Below are positions 8,112 to 16,387 of a stretch of 64,000 nucleotides of DNA, piece by piece; the first letter of the stretch is position 1, and every line of letters begins with the position of its first letter. The DNA is taken from NCBI RefSeq assembly GCF_020165855.1, contig NZ_JAIUFY010000013.1:62001-126000 (forward strand), in the 5' to 3' direction. A model generated the notes under the pieces. That model saw only the letters and a program-made list of their open reading frames with translations, made no database searches and was not told the DNA's origin. The translations under genes were made by a program, and so were the position numbers. Origin of the DNA: Celeribacter litoreus (GTDB taxonomy: Bacteria > Pseudomonadota > Alphaproteobacteria > Rhodobacterales > Rhodobacteraceae).

Positions 8112-8279
8112 ATGCTGTTCAAAGTCATCTTCATATTTCTGGCCTTTATGATGGTGCTCGCGCTCTTCGGGCGGTGGCGTTTTCCAGGCCAGCAGAAACT
8201 ACACGATATGAAATGCCCCAAATGCGGGCGCTATCGTATCGGTAAGGGGCCGTGCCCATGTAAAAAGGGGAAACCCTAA
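8112..8279 (+). CDS. Small membrane protein with zinc-ribbon-like cysteines
   Basis: Hypothetical protein of 55 residues (MLFKVIFIFLAFMMVLALFG...). One N-terminal membrane helix is followed by a basic tail with four cysteines (CPKCGRYRIGKGPCPC) that looks like a half zinc ribbon. It sits four bases after the S49 peptidase, and its stop overlaps the start of the antiporter by one base, so it is almost certainly co-translated with both. No function is known to me. Confidence 0.75.
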   Translation: MLFKVIFIFLAFMMVLALFGRWRFPGQQKLHDMKCPKCGRYRIGKGPCPCKKGKP

Positions 8280-9232
8280 TGGATTTCGTCTATGCCATCG
8301 CGGGGCTTCTGCTGCTGCTCGTTGCAGGTGATGTGCTCGTTCGTGGCGCGGTGAACCTGTCCCTACGTCTCGGTGTGCCGGCCCTGATCGTCTCTCTGAC
8401 AATCGTCGCTTTCGGCACCTCCGCGCCGGAACTGCTGATCTCTGTCTCCGCCATTCACGAAGGTGTGCCGGGTCTCGCGCTCGGCAACGTGATCGGCTCC
8501 AACACGGCCAACATCCTCTTGGTGCTTGGCATTCCTGCACTGATTTCGACGCTTCATGTCATCGACAACTCGACGCGCGCCTCGTTCCTGCAAATGATCG
8601 GCGCGACGGTGCTCTTTATTCTGCTCGCGATGCGCGGCACCTTTGACTGGATTGCCGGTGTCATCCTGTTGATCGCACTGGCGGCGATGCTGGTCCATGC
8701 GGTCTACAGCGCGCGATGCCACCGCTCCGCCGCGATGGACAGCGCAGCCGAGGGCGAAGAGGACATTGAAGGCGCCGATCCGGAGATGCCGTGGTGGAAG
8801 ATTATGCTCTTCCTTGCCCTCGGTCTCATCGGCTTGCCTCTCGGCGCGGAGATCCTCGTCGAGTCCTCCACGAATATCGCGCGGGCCTTTGGCGTCTCGG
8901 ATACCGTGATCGGCCTCACACTTGTCGCGCTGGGCACCTCTCTGCCCGAACTCGCAACGACCGTTATGGCCGCCCTGCGCAAGCAAGCCGATGTGGCCTT
9001 CGGCAACGTGATCGGGTCGAACATGTTCAACCTGCTCGGAATCATCGGCGTGTCGAGTCTCGTTGGTCAGTTGCCGGTCGATGCCGAACTGATGCAGTTC
9101 GACATTTGGGTCATGCTCGCGGCTTCTCTTCTCCTCAGCATTTTCGTTCTCAAACGGATCGACATCACCCGTCTTTGGGGTGTTGTGCTTTCCGCCCTAT
9201 ATCTCCTCTACATTCTTGCTGTTCTGAGCTGA
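8279..9232 (+). CDS. Calcium/sodium antiporter, CaCA family (YrbG-like)
   Basis: Inner-membrane cation exchanger of 317 residues with ten or so hydrophobic segments. The two inverted alpha repeats are clear: VAFGTSAPEL with GNVIGSNTAN in the first half, and VALGTSLPEL with GNVIGSNMFN in the second. A charged acidic loop (about residues 158-170) separates the halves. Start overlaps the preceding stop by one base (TAATG). Confidence 0.9.
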   Translation: MDFVYAIAGLLLLLVAGDVLVRGAVNLSLRLGVPALIVSLTIVAFGTSAPELLISVSAIHEGVPGLALGNVIGSNTANILLVLGIPALISTLHVIDNSTRASFLQMIGATVLFILLAMRGTFDWIAGVILLIALAAMLVHAVYSARCHRSAAMDSAAEGEEDIEGADPEMPWWKIMLFLALGLIGLPLGAEILVESSTNIARAFGVSDTVIGLTLVALGTSLPELATTVMAALRKQADVAFGNVIGSNMFNLLGIIGVSSLVGQLPVDAELMQFDIWVMLAASLLLSIFVLKRIDITRLWGVVLSALYLLYILAVLS

Positions 9233-9241
9233 GGAGGCTTC

Positions 9242-10021
9242 ATGAAAAAGGCTTTGGTCACTGGCGCGGCGCGCCGGTTGGGTCGTGCTATGGCTCTGTC
9301 ATTGGGCGAAGCGGGCTATGACGTGGCCGTGCACTGCAACGGGTCGGTGGACGAGGCCGAGGAGGTCGCAGAGCGCATCCGCGCGATGGGCAATAAAGCC
9401 GCGGTTATCCAAGCTGACCTGCTGAATGACGCAGAGACCGAGTCTGTGGTCGCGCGGGCGTCCGAAGCTCTGGACGGCCGACTAACGCTTCTCGTCAATA
9501 ATGCGTCGATCTTTGAGGAGGACGCACTCGGAAGTATCACGGGCGAGAGTTGGCACCGTCACATGCAGAGCAACCTGCACGCGCCCGTCCTACTGACACA
9601 GGCCTTCGCCAAACAGGCTCCCGCGCCGCTCTCCGGACCGGATGACCGGTTGGTCGCGCAAGCGCTCGTCGTGAACATGATTGATCAGAGGGTGCACAAG
9701 CTGACCCCGCAATTCATGTCTTACACCTTGGCCAAGTCAGCTTTGTGGACGTTTACCCGGACGGCGGCCCAGTCATTGGCGCCGGCTGTGCGTGTAAACG
9801 GCATCGGCCCCGGCCCGACCCTCCAGGGCGACCGACAGTCCGAAGAAGATTTTACCGCGCAGCAACAGGCCACACTGCTGCAGCGAGGCGCAGATCCTGC
9901 GGATGTCTGTGCGGCCCTCCTGTACCTCGCGTCTGCGCCCTCTGTGACGGGTCAAATGCTCTGCGTGGATGGTGGTCAGCACCTCGCGTGGGAGACCGCA
10001 GATATCAACGTGCAGGAGTGA
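9242..10021 (+). CDS. SDR family oxidoreductase, pteridine-reductase-like (FolM-like)
   Basis: Short-chain dehydrogenase of 259 residues. The cofactor loop TGAARRLGR carries the arginine of the TGxxxRxG form seen in pteridine reductases and FolM. NNAS follows at about residue 88 and the catalytic Tyr-Lys pair is in SYTLAKSA (about residue 160). The likely role is NADPH-dependent reduction of dihydromonapterin or dihydrofolate, but the SDR family is broad. GAGGAGG lies just upstream of the ATG; the gene follows the antiporter by 9 bases. Confidence 0.78.
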   Translation: MKKALVTGAARRLGRAMALSLGEAGYDVAVHCNGSVDEAEEVAERIRAMGNKAAVIQADLLNDAETESVVARASEALDGRLTLLVNNASIFEEDALGSITGESWHRHMQSNLHAPVLLTQAFAKQAPAPLSGPDDRLVAQALVVNMIDQRVHKLTPQFMSYTLAKSALWTFTRTAAQSLAPAVRVNGIGPGPTLQGDRQSEEDFTAQQQATLLQRGADPADVCAALLYLASAPSVTGQMLCVDGGQHLAWETADINVQE

Positions 10022-10315
10022 CGCTAGGGCAGTTTTGGCGAAAGTTGTGCACGGGGCTGAGAGGCGCTTTATCATTGTTACTAAAATGTAAATAAATTCA
10101 ATGATTTGGCGGATGGTCAAAAAAATACTATTTAAAATCAAGTAGTTATTTTTTCGCCCCATTTTTAGGCAATACGGTAATCCGCCACGAAAATAGGGCA
10201 ACTAACAGGTTCACGAAAACTTATCCTTAAAGTTATCCACAAATTCAGTGGATGAGTTTTCTCTTGCCCTGAGTTGGCTAAGATTGCAGGCCCAAGGGGA
10301 ATCAGAAGGTAGACG
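10022..10315. other. AT-rich intergenic region before uvrC
   Basis: 294 bases without a gene. The stretch 10060-10170 is far more AT-rich than its surroundings, with several A and T runs. It holds a 7-bp inverted repeat with long spacing (GGCGGAT 10108-10114, ATCCGCC 10180-10186) and a perfect DnaA-box sequence at 10233-10241. It probably carries the uvrC promoter; no LexA-type GTTC-N7-GTTC site was found. Confidence 0.5.
10233..10241 (+). promoter_or_regulatory. DnaA-box sequence TTATCCACA upstream of uvrC
   Basis: An exact match to the strong DnaA box TTATCCACA, 75 bases before uvrC; a partial TTATCCTTA precedes it by 12 bases. A single box in an AT-rich region suits DnaA-linked transcription control better than an origin. 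Chance occurrence is possible. Confidence 0.4.
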
Positions 10316-12205
10316 ATGACGGATCTCAACGATCACTCCGAAAATGCTGCACCTGCATCCGATGTGCCCCGTGGCCATCGGGTGATTGAGGCCTATGTGA
10401 AGCAGCTTGACGGCTCTCCGGGCGTCTATCGGATGCTCGATCCGGAGCATAATGTCCTCTACGTCGGCAAGGCGAAGAACCTCAAAAACCGCGTCTCCAA
10501 CTATGCGCGTGTTTCGGGTCATACGCCTCGCATCGCGAAGATGATTTCCGAAACCTCCCAGATGATGTTCCTGACGACGCGCACGGAAACTGAGGCGCTT
10601 CTGCTCGAGCAGAACCTGATCAAGCAGCTGAAGCCGCGCTACAACGTGCTCCTGCGCGACGACAAAAGTTTTCCGAATATCCTCGTAACCCACGATCACG
10701 AGTTTCCGCAGATCACCAAACACCGCGGCGCACGCAAACGCAAAGGTGCCTACTTCGGCCCGTTTGCGTCGGCGAGCTCGGTGAACCGGACACTGAACCA
10801 GCTTCAAAAAGTGTTCCTGCTCCGCAACTGTTCGGATGCCGATTTTGCGAGCCGCACGCGCCCCTGTCTCCAATACCAAATCAAACGCTGCACCGCGCCT
10901 TGCGTCGGCCACATCTCGAAGGCGGACTATGCCGCACTCGTGGATGAGGCGGAGCGGTTTCTGAAAGGCCAACACTCCAACCTGCAGGAACGGCTCGCGC
11001 TCGAAATGCAGGAAGCTTCGGACGAGATGGAGTTCGAAAAAGCCGCCGCGCTCCGCGACCGTATCCGCGCGCTGACACAGGTGCAGACCGCGCAGGGGAT
11101 CAACCCGCGCACGGTGGGCGAGGGCGATGTCATCGGCCTCCACATGGAGAACGGGCAGGCCTGTGTGCAGGTCTTCTTTATTCGCGCGCATCAGAACTGG
11201 GGGAACAAAGATTTCTACCCCCGCACGACGGGCGCGGAGGCCGAAGAGGTGCTTAGCGGCTTTATCGGCCAGTTCTATGAGAACCGCGAACCGCCACGGC
11301 AATTGATCCTCTCCCACGACATCGAGGAGCGGGAATTGATGGCGGAGGCCCTCTCCGAGAAAGCCGGAAAGAAGGTCGAGATCATCGTCCCGCAGCGCGG
11401 GGAAAAGGTCGAGCTCGTCGCGTCCGCCACCCGCAACGCGCGGGAAAGCCTCGGACGCAAAATGTCGGAGAGCGCGACGCAGGCCAAATTGCTCGAAGGT
11501 CTCAAGGAGGCGTTCGACCTGCCGCGCGTGCCGGAACGGATCGAGGTCTACGACAACTCCCACATTCAGGGCGCCCATGCCGTCGGTGCGATGATCGTTG
11601 CCGGTCCCGAAGGGTTCATGAAGAACCAGTATCGCAAATACGACATTCGCGGCGATGAAATCACGCCGGGCGATGACTTCGGCATGATGAAAGAGGTGCT
11701 CACGCGGCGGTTTAAACGTCTCGTCAAAGAGGACCCCGACCGCTCCAAGGGTCTTTGGCCCGATTTGCTGCTCATTGACGGCGGCGCAGGGCAGGTCTCT
11801 GCCGTGCATGAGATCATGAGCCAGTTCGAAGTCACAGATGTCCCCATGATCGGCGTAGCCAAGGGCATCGACCGCGATCAGGGCAAGGAAGAGTTCCACC
11901 GCAAAGGCGCGCGTCCCATGGCGCTGCGCCGCAACGATCCGGTGCTCTATTTCATCCAACGTCTGCGGGATGAGGCGCACCGGTTCGCCATCGGCACGCA
12001 CCGCGCCAAGCGCTCCAAAGCGATGGGGATCACAAAACTCGACGAAGTTCCGGGCATCGGGGCGAGCCGCAAACGCGCGCTTCTCGCCCATTTCGGGTCG
12101 TCCAAGGCCGTCTCCGGCGCCAACGTGGCCGATCTCAAGGCCGTCGAGGGAATTTCCGAGAAAGTCGCGCAGACCATCTACGACTTCTTCCATGAGAATG
12201 GATGA
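10316..12205 (+). CDS. uvrC: Excinuclease ABC subunit UvrC
   Basis: Nuclease of nucleotide excision repair that makes both incisions after UvrAB marks damage; 629 residues. It has the N-terminal GIY-YIG domain (GVYRMLDPEHNVLYVGK, about residues 35-51), a UVR helix that binds UvrB (about 215-245), the RNase H-like endonuclease domain (YDNSHIQGAH near 407, LLLIDGGAGQ near 483) and a C-terminal helix-hairpin-helix (VPGIGASRKRALL near 577). The order uvrC-pgsA-moaD-moaE is common in alphaproteobacteria. Confidence 0.97.
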   Translation: MTDLNDHSENAAPASDVPRGHRVIEAYVKQLDGSPGVYRMLDPEHNVLYVGKAKNLKNRVSNYARVSGHTPRIAKMISETSQMMFLTTRTETEALLLEQNLIKQLKPRYNVLLRDDKSFPNILVTHDHEFPQITKHRGARKRKGAYFGPFASASSVNRTLNQLQKVFLLRNCSDADFASRTRPCLQYQIKRCTAPCVGHISKADYAALVDEAERFLKGQHSNLQERLALEMQEASDEMEFEKAAALRDRIRALTQVQTAQGINPRTVGEGDVIGLHMENGQACVQVFFIRAHQNWGNKDFYPRTTGAEAEEVLSGFIGQFYENREPPRQLILSHDIEERELMAEALSEKAGKKVEIIVPQRGEKVELVASATRNARESLGRKMSESATQAKLLEGLKEAFDLPRVPERIEVYDNSHIQGAHAVGAMIVAGPEGFMKNQYRKYDIRGDEITPGDDFGMMKEVLTRRFKRLVKEDPDRSKGLWPDLLLIDGGAGQVSAVHEIMSQFEVTDVPMIGVAKGIDRDQGKEEFHRKGARPMALRRNDPVLYFIQRLRDEAHRFAIGTHRAKRSKAMGITKLDEVPGIGASRKRALLAHFGSSKAVSGANVADLKAVEGISEKVAQTIYDFFHENG

Positions 12206-12222
12206 CAGGGTAAGAGGTGGGT

Positions 12223-12789
12223 ATGACTTGGAACCTGCCTAATATCCTGACCATCTTCCGGTTGCTTTGCGCGCCGGGTGTTGCGCTCGTGTTTCTCATC
12301 CTTCCGCGCCCGTTCGCGGATTGGGTTGCGCTGATCCTGTTCATCGCGGCGTCGCTGACCGATTTCATCGACGGCTACCTCGCCCGCAAATGGGACCAGA
12401 TGTCGAAATTCGGCGCGATGCTCGATCCGATCGCGGATAAGGCGATGGTTGTGACCGCGATTGCGGTGCTGACGATGCTCCACGGCACCAACGCGCTGAT
12501 CGTGATTCCCGCGGCGTTTATCCTGCTGCGCGAGACCTTTGTGTCCGGCCTGCGCGAATTCCTCGGCGATACGGCAGGCACGCTCAAGGTGACAAAACTC
12601 GCCAAGTGGAAGACGACCGCACAGATGACCTCCATCGCGATTCTGTTCGGCTACGGCGCGACGGGCGCTGCACCGTTGTTCACGCTCGGGCTTCTGATCT
12701 TCTGGGTCGCAGGTGCGCTCACGGTGATTACGGGTTGGGATTACCTCTCCAAAGCCATGCCCTATCTGAGGGATCACCATGAAGATTGA
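12223..12789 (+). CDS. pgsA: CDP-diacylglycerol-glycerol-3-phosphate 3-phosphatidyltransferase
   Basis: Membrane enzyme that makes phosphatidylglycerol phosphate; 188 residues with several hydrophobic segments. The complete CDP-alcohol phosphotransferase motif DGYLAR-x8-GAMLDPIAD is at about residues 46-67. ATG 12223 is preferred over an in-frame GTG at 12217 because AAGAGG is correctly spaced. Its 3' end overlaps moaD by 11 bases. Confidence 0.95.
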   Translation: MTWNLPNILTIFRLLCAPGVALVFLILPRPFADWVALILFIAASLTDFIDGYLARKWDQMSKFGAMLDPIADKAMVVTAIAVLTMLHGTNALIVIPAAFILLRETFVSGLREFLGDTAGTLKVTKLAKWKTTAQMTSIAILFGYGATGAAPLFTLGLLIFWVAGALTVITGWDYLSKAMPYLRDHHED

Positions 12790-13030
12790 GGTCCTCTATT
12801 TCGCTTGGGTCCGCGAACGGATCGGCCTCCCGCGTGAGACGGTCGAAACGGAGGCCGCGACCGTTCAGGCGCTGGTTGATGAACTGAAAGCCCGCGAGGA
12901 ACGCTACGACCTCGCCTTTTCCGACCTGAAATCCCTGCGCGTGGCGCTCGACCAAGAACTCATGGACTTCGACGCCCCTCTGGACGGCGTGCGCGAAGTT
13001 GCGTTCTTCCCGCCGATGACGGGCGGCTGA
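12779..13030 (+). CDS. moaD: Molybdopterin synthase sulfur-carrier subunit MoaD
   Basis: Ubiquitin-fold sulfur carrier of 83 residues. The C-terminus FFPPMTGG ends in the Gly-Gly that is adenylated and thiocarboxylated to donate sulfur to precursor Z. Overlaps pgsA by 11 bases and is followed after one base by moaE, so the two subunits are made together. Confidence 0.95.
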   Translation: MKIEVLYFAWVRERIGLPRETVETEAATVQALVDELKAREERYDLAFSDLKSLRVALDQELMDFDAPLDGVREVAFFPPMTGG

Positions 13031-13031
13031 G

Positions 13032-13469
13032 ATGAAGATCTCCGTTCAATCAGACGATTTCGATCTCGCGCAGGTCTTGGGTGGCTTTGGTAAAGCGCCG
13101 AACACCGGCGCGACCGTGAGCTTTACGGGCCTCGTGCGTGATGACACTGGCACGCTCGAATACATGGAGATTGAGCACTACCCCGGCATGTGCGAAGCCG
13201 CGATTAAGAAGATTGCAGAGGAGGCCGCGACGCGTTGGTCCCTCACGGACTGCCTCGTCATCCACCGCTACGGCGCCCTCAAGCCCGGCGATCAGATCAT
13301 GATGGTCGCCACCGCGGCACGTCATCGGGCAGAGGCCTTCGCTGCCGCCGAATTTCTCATGGATTACCTGAAATCCCGCGCGCCCTTCTGGAAGAAGGAA
13401 GTCACACGTGACGGCGCGGATTGGGTCGCGGCGAAAGACGCCGATGAAGACGCTTTGAACCGGTGGTAA
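13032..13469 (+). CDS. moaE: Molybdopterin synthase catalytic subunit MoaE
   Basis: Catalytic subunit that converts precursor Z to molybdopterin with MoaD; 145 residues, normal length. Conserved segments include SFTGLVRD, the central HRYGALKPGD and the catalytic-lysine region KSRAPFWKKE (about residue 118). Directly follows moaD. Confidence 0.95.
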   Translation: MKISVQSDDFDLAQVLGGFGKAPNTGATVSFTGLVRDDTGTLEYMEIEHYPGMCEAAIKKIAEEAATRWSLTDCLVIHRYGALKPGDQIMMVATAARHRAEAFAAAEFLMDYLKSRAPFWKKEVTRDGADWVAAKDADEDALNRW

Positions 13470-13503
13470 GCCACCACACCTGACACCAACACGAGATACC
13501 CTA

Positions 13504-13941
13504 ATGTCTGCCAAAACACGTATCGTGCTCTCGAGCGACCACGCCGCCATCGACCTGCGTCAGGCGATTGCAAAACACATCACCGAGATGGGCTTTGAAG
13601 CCGTCGATATCGGCCCGACCACGCCGGAAAGCACCCATTACCCTGTCCATGGAAAAGCTGCAGCCGAACGCGTGGCCTCCGGTGACTGCGCCCTCGGGAT
13701 CATCCTCTGCGGCACGGGCCAAGGCATCATGATGGCCGCGAACAAAGTTCCGGGCGTCCGTTGTGGCGTTTGCTCCGACACTTTCTCCGCCGCTATGATC
13801 CGTCAGCACAACGATGCGAACATTCTCTCCATTGGCGCGCGTGTTGTTGGCGAAGGTCTCGCTCTCAGCATCGTGGAAGCATTCCTGACCGCCGAATTCG
13901 AAGGCGGCCGCCACGCCACCCGCGTGGATATGATCGAGTAA
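13504..13941 (+). CDS. rpiB: Ribose 5-phosphate isomerase B
   Basis: Sugar-phosphate isomerase of the RpiB/LacA/LacB family, 145 residues, interconverting ribose 5-phosphate and ribulose 5-phosphate. SSDHAAIDLR near the N-terminus and LCGTGQGIMMAANK (catalytic Cys, about residue 70) are diagnostic. The ribosome binding site is weak. It is followed by a hairpin and a block of short repeats. Confidence 0.92.
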   Translation: MSAKTRIVLSSDHAAIDLRQAIAKHITEMGFEAVDIGPTTPESTHYPVHGKAAAERVASGDCALGIILCGTGQGIMMAANKVPGVRCGVCSDTFSAAMIRQHNDANILSIGARVVGEGLALSIVEAFLTAEFEGGRHATRVDMIE

Positions 13942-13960
13942 TTTATCTCTGAAATGACCC

Positions 13961-13990
13961 TTCGCCGCCGCGATTAGGTTCGGCGGCGGA
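13961..13990 (+). terminator. Hairpin after rpiB, candidate terminator
   Basis: A 10-bp stem with one G-T pair (TTCGCCGCCG at 13961-13970, CGGCGGCGGA at 13981-13990) and a 10-base loop, 20 bases past the rpiB stop. There is no T-run, so efficiency as an intrinsic terminator is doubtful. Confidence 0.5.
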
Positions 13991-14008
13991 GGGCACCAGC
14001 ACCGCTGT

Positions 14009-14061
14009 GCCCGACAAAAAGTCCGACAGGTGTCCGACAAAAGTCCGACACTTTGCCGACA
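14009..14061. repeat. Phased short direct repeats (GTCCGACA) between convergent genes
   Basis: Five copies of a (G/T)(T/C)CCGACA-type octamer start at 14009, 14021, 14032, 14043 and 14054. The steps of 12, 11, 11 and 11 bases are close to one helical turn. Four copies are followed by A- or T-rich trinucleotides. The array occupies most of the gap between the 3' ends of rpiB and the coiled-coil gene. Confidence 0.7.
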
Positions 14062-14076
14062 GTCAAAAACGAAGGC

Positions 14077-14403
14077 TTAGTCTGCGTTCGCGCGTTCGAT
14101 ATAGGCGCGCAATTCTTCGGCTTCCTGACGCGCTTCACGCAACCCGTCCATCGCCGCACGCAGCTCTGCTTCGGTCTGGTTCGCCTGATTGGTCAGCTCT
14201 GCTTCGCGCTGCTGATAATACTCAATTGCCTGATCGCGAAGCTCTTCGGCCTCATGCAATTGCTGCGCCATATTGTCGAGATCGCTCATCTCGCCCTGAC
14301 CCACACGGACAAAACGGTGGATCAGCCAATGCGCGAACCATCCCATCAGGAACGCGATGAAAAGGACGACCGCCGTCGCGATGATCAATTCAGTTCTGTT
14401 CAT
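14077..14403 (-). CDS. Small membrane-anchored coiled-coil protein
   Basis: Unrecognised protein of 108 residues. An N-terminal membrane helix (IIATAVVLFIAFLMGWFAHWLI) is followed by about 70 residues of charged heptad-rich coiled coil with many Glu, Gln and Arg. The ATG overlaps the stop of the OmpA/BON gene by four bases, so the two are translationally coupled and may act together at the envelope. No known function. Confidence 0.8.
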   Translation of the reverse strand: MNRTELIIATAVVLFIAFLMGWFAHWLIHRFVRVGQGEMSDLDNMAQQLHEAEELRDQAIEYYQQREAELTNQANQTEAELRAAMDGLREARQEAEELRAYIERANAD

Positions 14404-16322
14404 TGCGTTTCCCCATCTTCTGCGGGCTCTTCGACGACTTCTTCCGTGTCTTCTGTCACGGGTTCCGCATCGTCGGTTGCTGCTTCGGCATCTTCAGGTG
14501 CCACGATTTCTTCTTCGTCTTCAACCAGTTTGAATTCAATCCGGCGGTTTGCTTCGCGGCCTTCCTCGGTCTCGTTCGAGGCAATCGGCTGGCTCTCACC
14601 ATAGCCGCGGGCCGTGAAGTCGACGCCCGCCACGCGGCGCATCAACAGGCCGTCGAGGACCGAGTTGGCGCGTTGGTTGGAGAGCGAGAGGTTGGTGCTC
14701 TCGCGCCCTTGGCTGTCGCTGTGCGCGCCGATTTCCATCTCGATATCTTCGCAATCCTTGAGTGCATCCGCGATCTCATCAAGCGTCGCATTGGCCGCGC
14801 TGTTCAGATCGGTCGATCCCGGATCGAACGTGATCTTGGACTCCGCAAGGATCGCGTTTGCACTGGCCACACATTCCTCAGCGGTCGGGATGATAACCTC
14901 CGGAATGATGCGTTCCACGTAGGTCACATCAATCGTGTATTCCGCAGTCGCGCCCAGCTTGTCAGACAGCATACTCGCAATACTTGCTTTGGAATCGGGA
15001 TCATAGGTCTCGCCACGGATCAACATGCTGTCTTCCGTCATCGTGGCGGCGCCATGGTTGAGATACGCAAGCGCCTCAATCGCGGCCACGGCGCGCGCGG
15101 CCCATCCGTTTGGTAGCTCAGGGTCGACACGCATGGCGGAGTAGACCGTATGTGCCCCAAACGACGCACGGGCAAGAGCCTCCGTCGCAAGCTTGCTCCG
15201 TTCATCCGCGATATGTCCGCGCAATTGGGTCTGTCCCTCCGGGGACCGGATCGCGATGAATTCGGGAATGGCTTCCTCGTCCGCTGCGACTTCGGTCTCG
15301 GGCAGTGTGCCGCGCAGAGTAAAGTTCGGCGGAAGATCGGCCTCCAGTTCGGCGACCACCTCGTCGAACACAGCCTCAGAGGTGCCTTCCGCAGCGACGA
15401 GGTTTACCTCACCGTCTGTAAAGCTGATCGCACCTTGTCCGAGCTCTTGAAGCGCACGCATCCCTGTCTCGACCGCGGCGGCCCATTGCGCGGAGGGCGA
15501 GCCCAAACCAATCGTGCAGGTCGGGTTCTCGATACCGATGGCTTTTGCGGCGGCCAGAAGGCGCGCGTGTCCCGTCTCGGTTTCCGCGACGCAGGCGTCG
15601 AAACGCGGGCCGTCTTCGTCGATGACCACACGCGCTGTGAAGGGGGTGATCACCGGGCGAGGGGCCGTGATGGCGAGGGTGACGGGTACGTCCGCGGGGA
15701 TATCACGCTCTAGGTCGCGCTCGAAACGCGCCTTTTGCGCGGCGCTGTCCGCGAGGGCAGTTACTGTGATCTCGTCTGCTGCGAGCGAGATTTTAGACCG
15801 CGGCAAGAGCGCAATGGCTGTCACGCCAAAATCCATCGCGTCACCCCACGTTTCGGGAGCCGGATAGTCGGCCTGTTCCATGAGGTCAGCGACGGAGCTG
15901 CTTCCTGCCGCTCTTTGCAGGTTTCTTACGAAAGTGTCGCGTTCCCACGCGGAGGGGACCAGGCCGATCAGGGAAATGCCGCTGTCGTTGCGGAGGATTT
16001 CGATCGAGAATTTCGGTGCAGGGATTTCATCCTGCTGCACCACGCTCATCACGTTGATCACCCGTGCAGGGTCGACAACATGGCCTGCCGCACGCTGGGC
16101 CGCCAATTGCGTTTGTTCGTCCGGCGCCGTGCCGGTCAGCACGATCTGAAGGCCGTCGCCTTCGACCGATACGAATTCGTAGCCGCGAAGTTTGAGCTGG
16201 TTCGTGACTGCTCGCGTTGACGTGCTTTCAATCACACGAGCGCCAATCGCCGCACCAGCCAGGCTGAGAACCGCACCTGCGAGAATGGCTGCGAAAACGG
16301 GAAGAAATTTCGTCATCTTCAT
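14400..16322 (-). CDS. OmpA family protein with BON-like repeats
   Basis: Envelope protein of 640 residues. An N-terminal hydrophobic segment (FLPVFAAILAGAVLSLAGAAIGA) is a signal anchor or signal peptide. A long middle region has several BON-like phospholipid-binding modules (for example GYEFVSVEGDGLQIVLTGTAP and later RSPEGQTQLRGHIADE). An OmpA C-terminal peptidoglycan-binding domain follows (ITFDPGSTDL, about residue 480; GAHSDSQGRESTNLSLSNQRA; YGESQPIASN). The last 50 residues are strongly acidic. The BON plus OmpA layout resembles mycobacterial ArfA. Coupled to the coiled-coil gene downstream. Confidence 0.87.
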   Translation of the reverse strand: MKMTKFLPVFAAILAGAVLSLAGAAIGARVIESTSTRAVTNQLKLRGYEFVSVEGDGLQIVLTGTAPDEQTQLAAQRAAGHVVDPARVINVMSVVQQDEIPAPKFSIEILRNDSGISLIGLVPSAWERDTFVRNLQRAAGSSSVADLMEQADYPAPETWGDAMDFGVTAIALLPRSKISLAADEITVTALADSAAQKARFERDLERDIPADVPVTLAITAPRPVITPFTARVVIDEDGPRFDACVAETETGHARLLAAAKAIGIENPTCTIGLGSPSAQWAAAVETGMRALQELGQGAISFTDGEVNLVAAEGTSEAVFDEVVAELEADLPPNFTLRGTLPETEVAADEEAIPEFIAIRSPEGQTQLRGHIADERSKLATEALARASFGAHTVYSAMRVDPELPNGWAARAVAAIEALAYLNHGAATMTEDSMLIRGETYDPDSKASIASMLSDKLGATAEYTIDVTYVERIIPEVIIPTAEECVASANAILAESKITFDPGSTDLNSAANATLDEIADALKDCEDIEMEIGAHSDSQGRESTNLSLSNQRANSVLDGLLMRRVAGVDFTARGYGESQPIASNETEEGREANRRIEFKLVEDEEEIVAPEDAEAATDDAEPVTEDTEEVVEEPAEDGETQ

Positions 16323-16387
16323 ATGAGCAGAGGGACCTGTGCCATGAATTTGCGAACTGTCTTAGGGGGTTCTCGGCAAAGCCGCAA

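Noticed and set aside
10060-10315. Chromosomal replication origin
   Set aside because: Only one perfect DnaA box, no dnaA, parAB, gidAB or hemE nearby, and no change of gene direction. An origin is not supported.
10200-10315. SOS (LexA) operator for uvrC
   Set aside because: Only one GTTC is present; the alphaproteobacterial GTTC-N7-GTTC pattern is not completed.
10211-12193. 660-codon open frame antisense to uvrC
   Set aside because: uvrC on the other strand has every expected domain. The antisense protein is Arg/His/Asp-rich with no family resemblance, as expected for a shadow frame in GC-rich DNA.
14009-14061. CRISPR-like array
   Set aside because: Units are 8 bases with 3-4 base spacers and no cas genes; far from CRISPR geometry.
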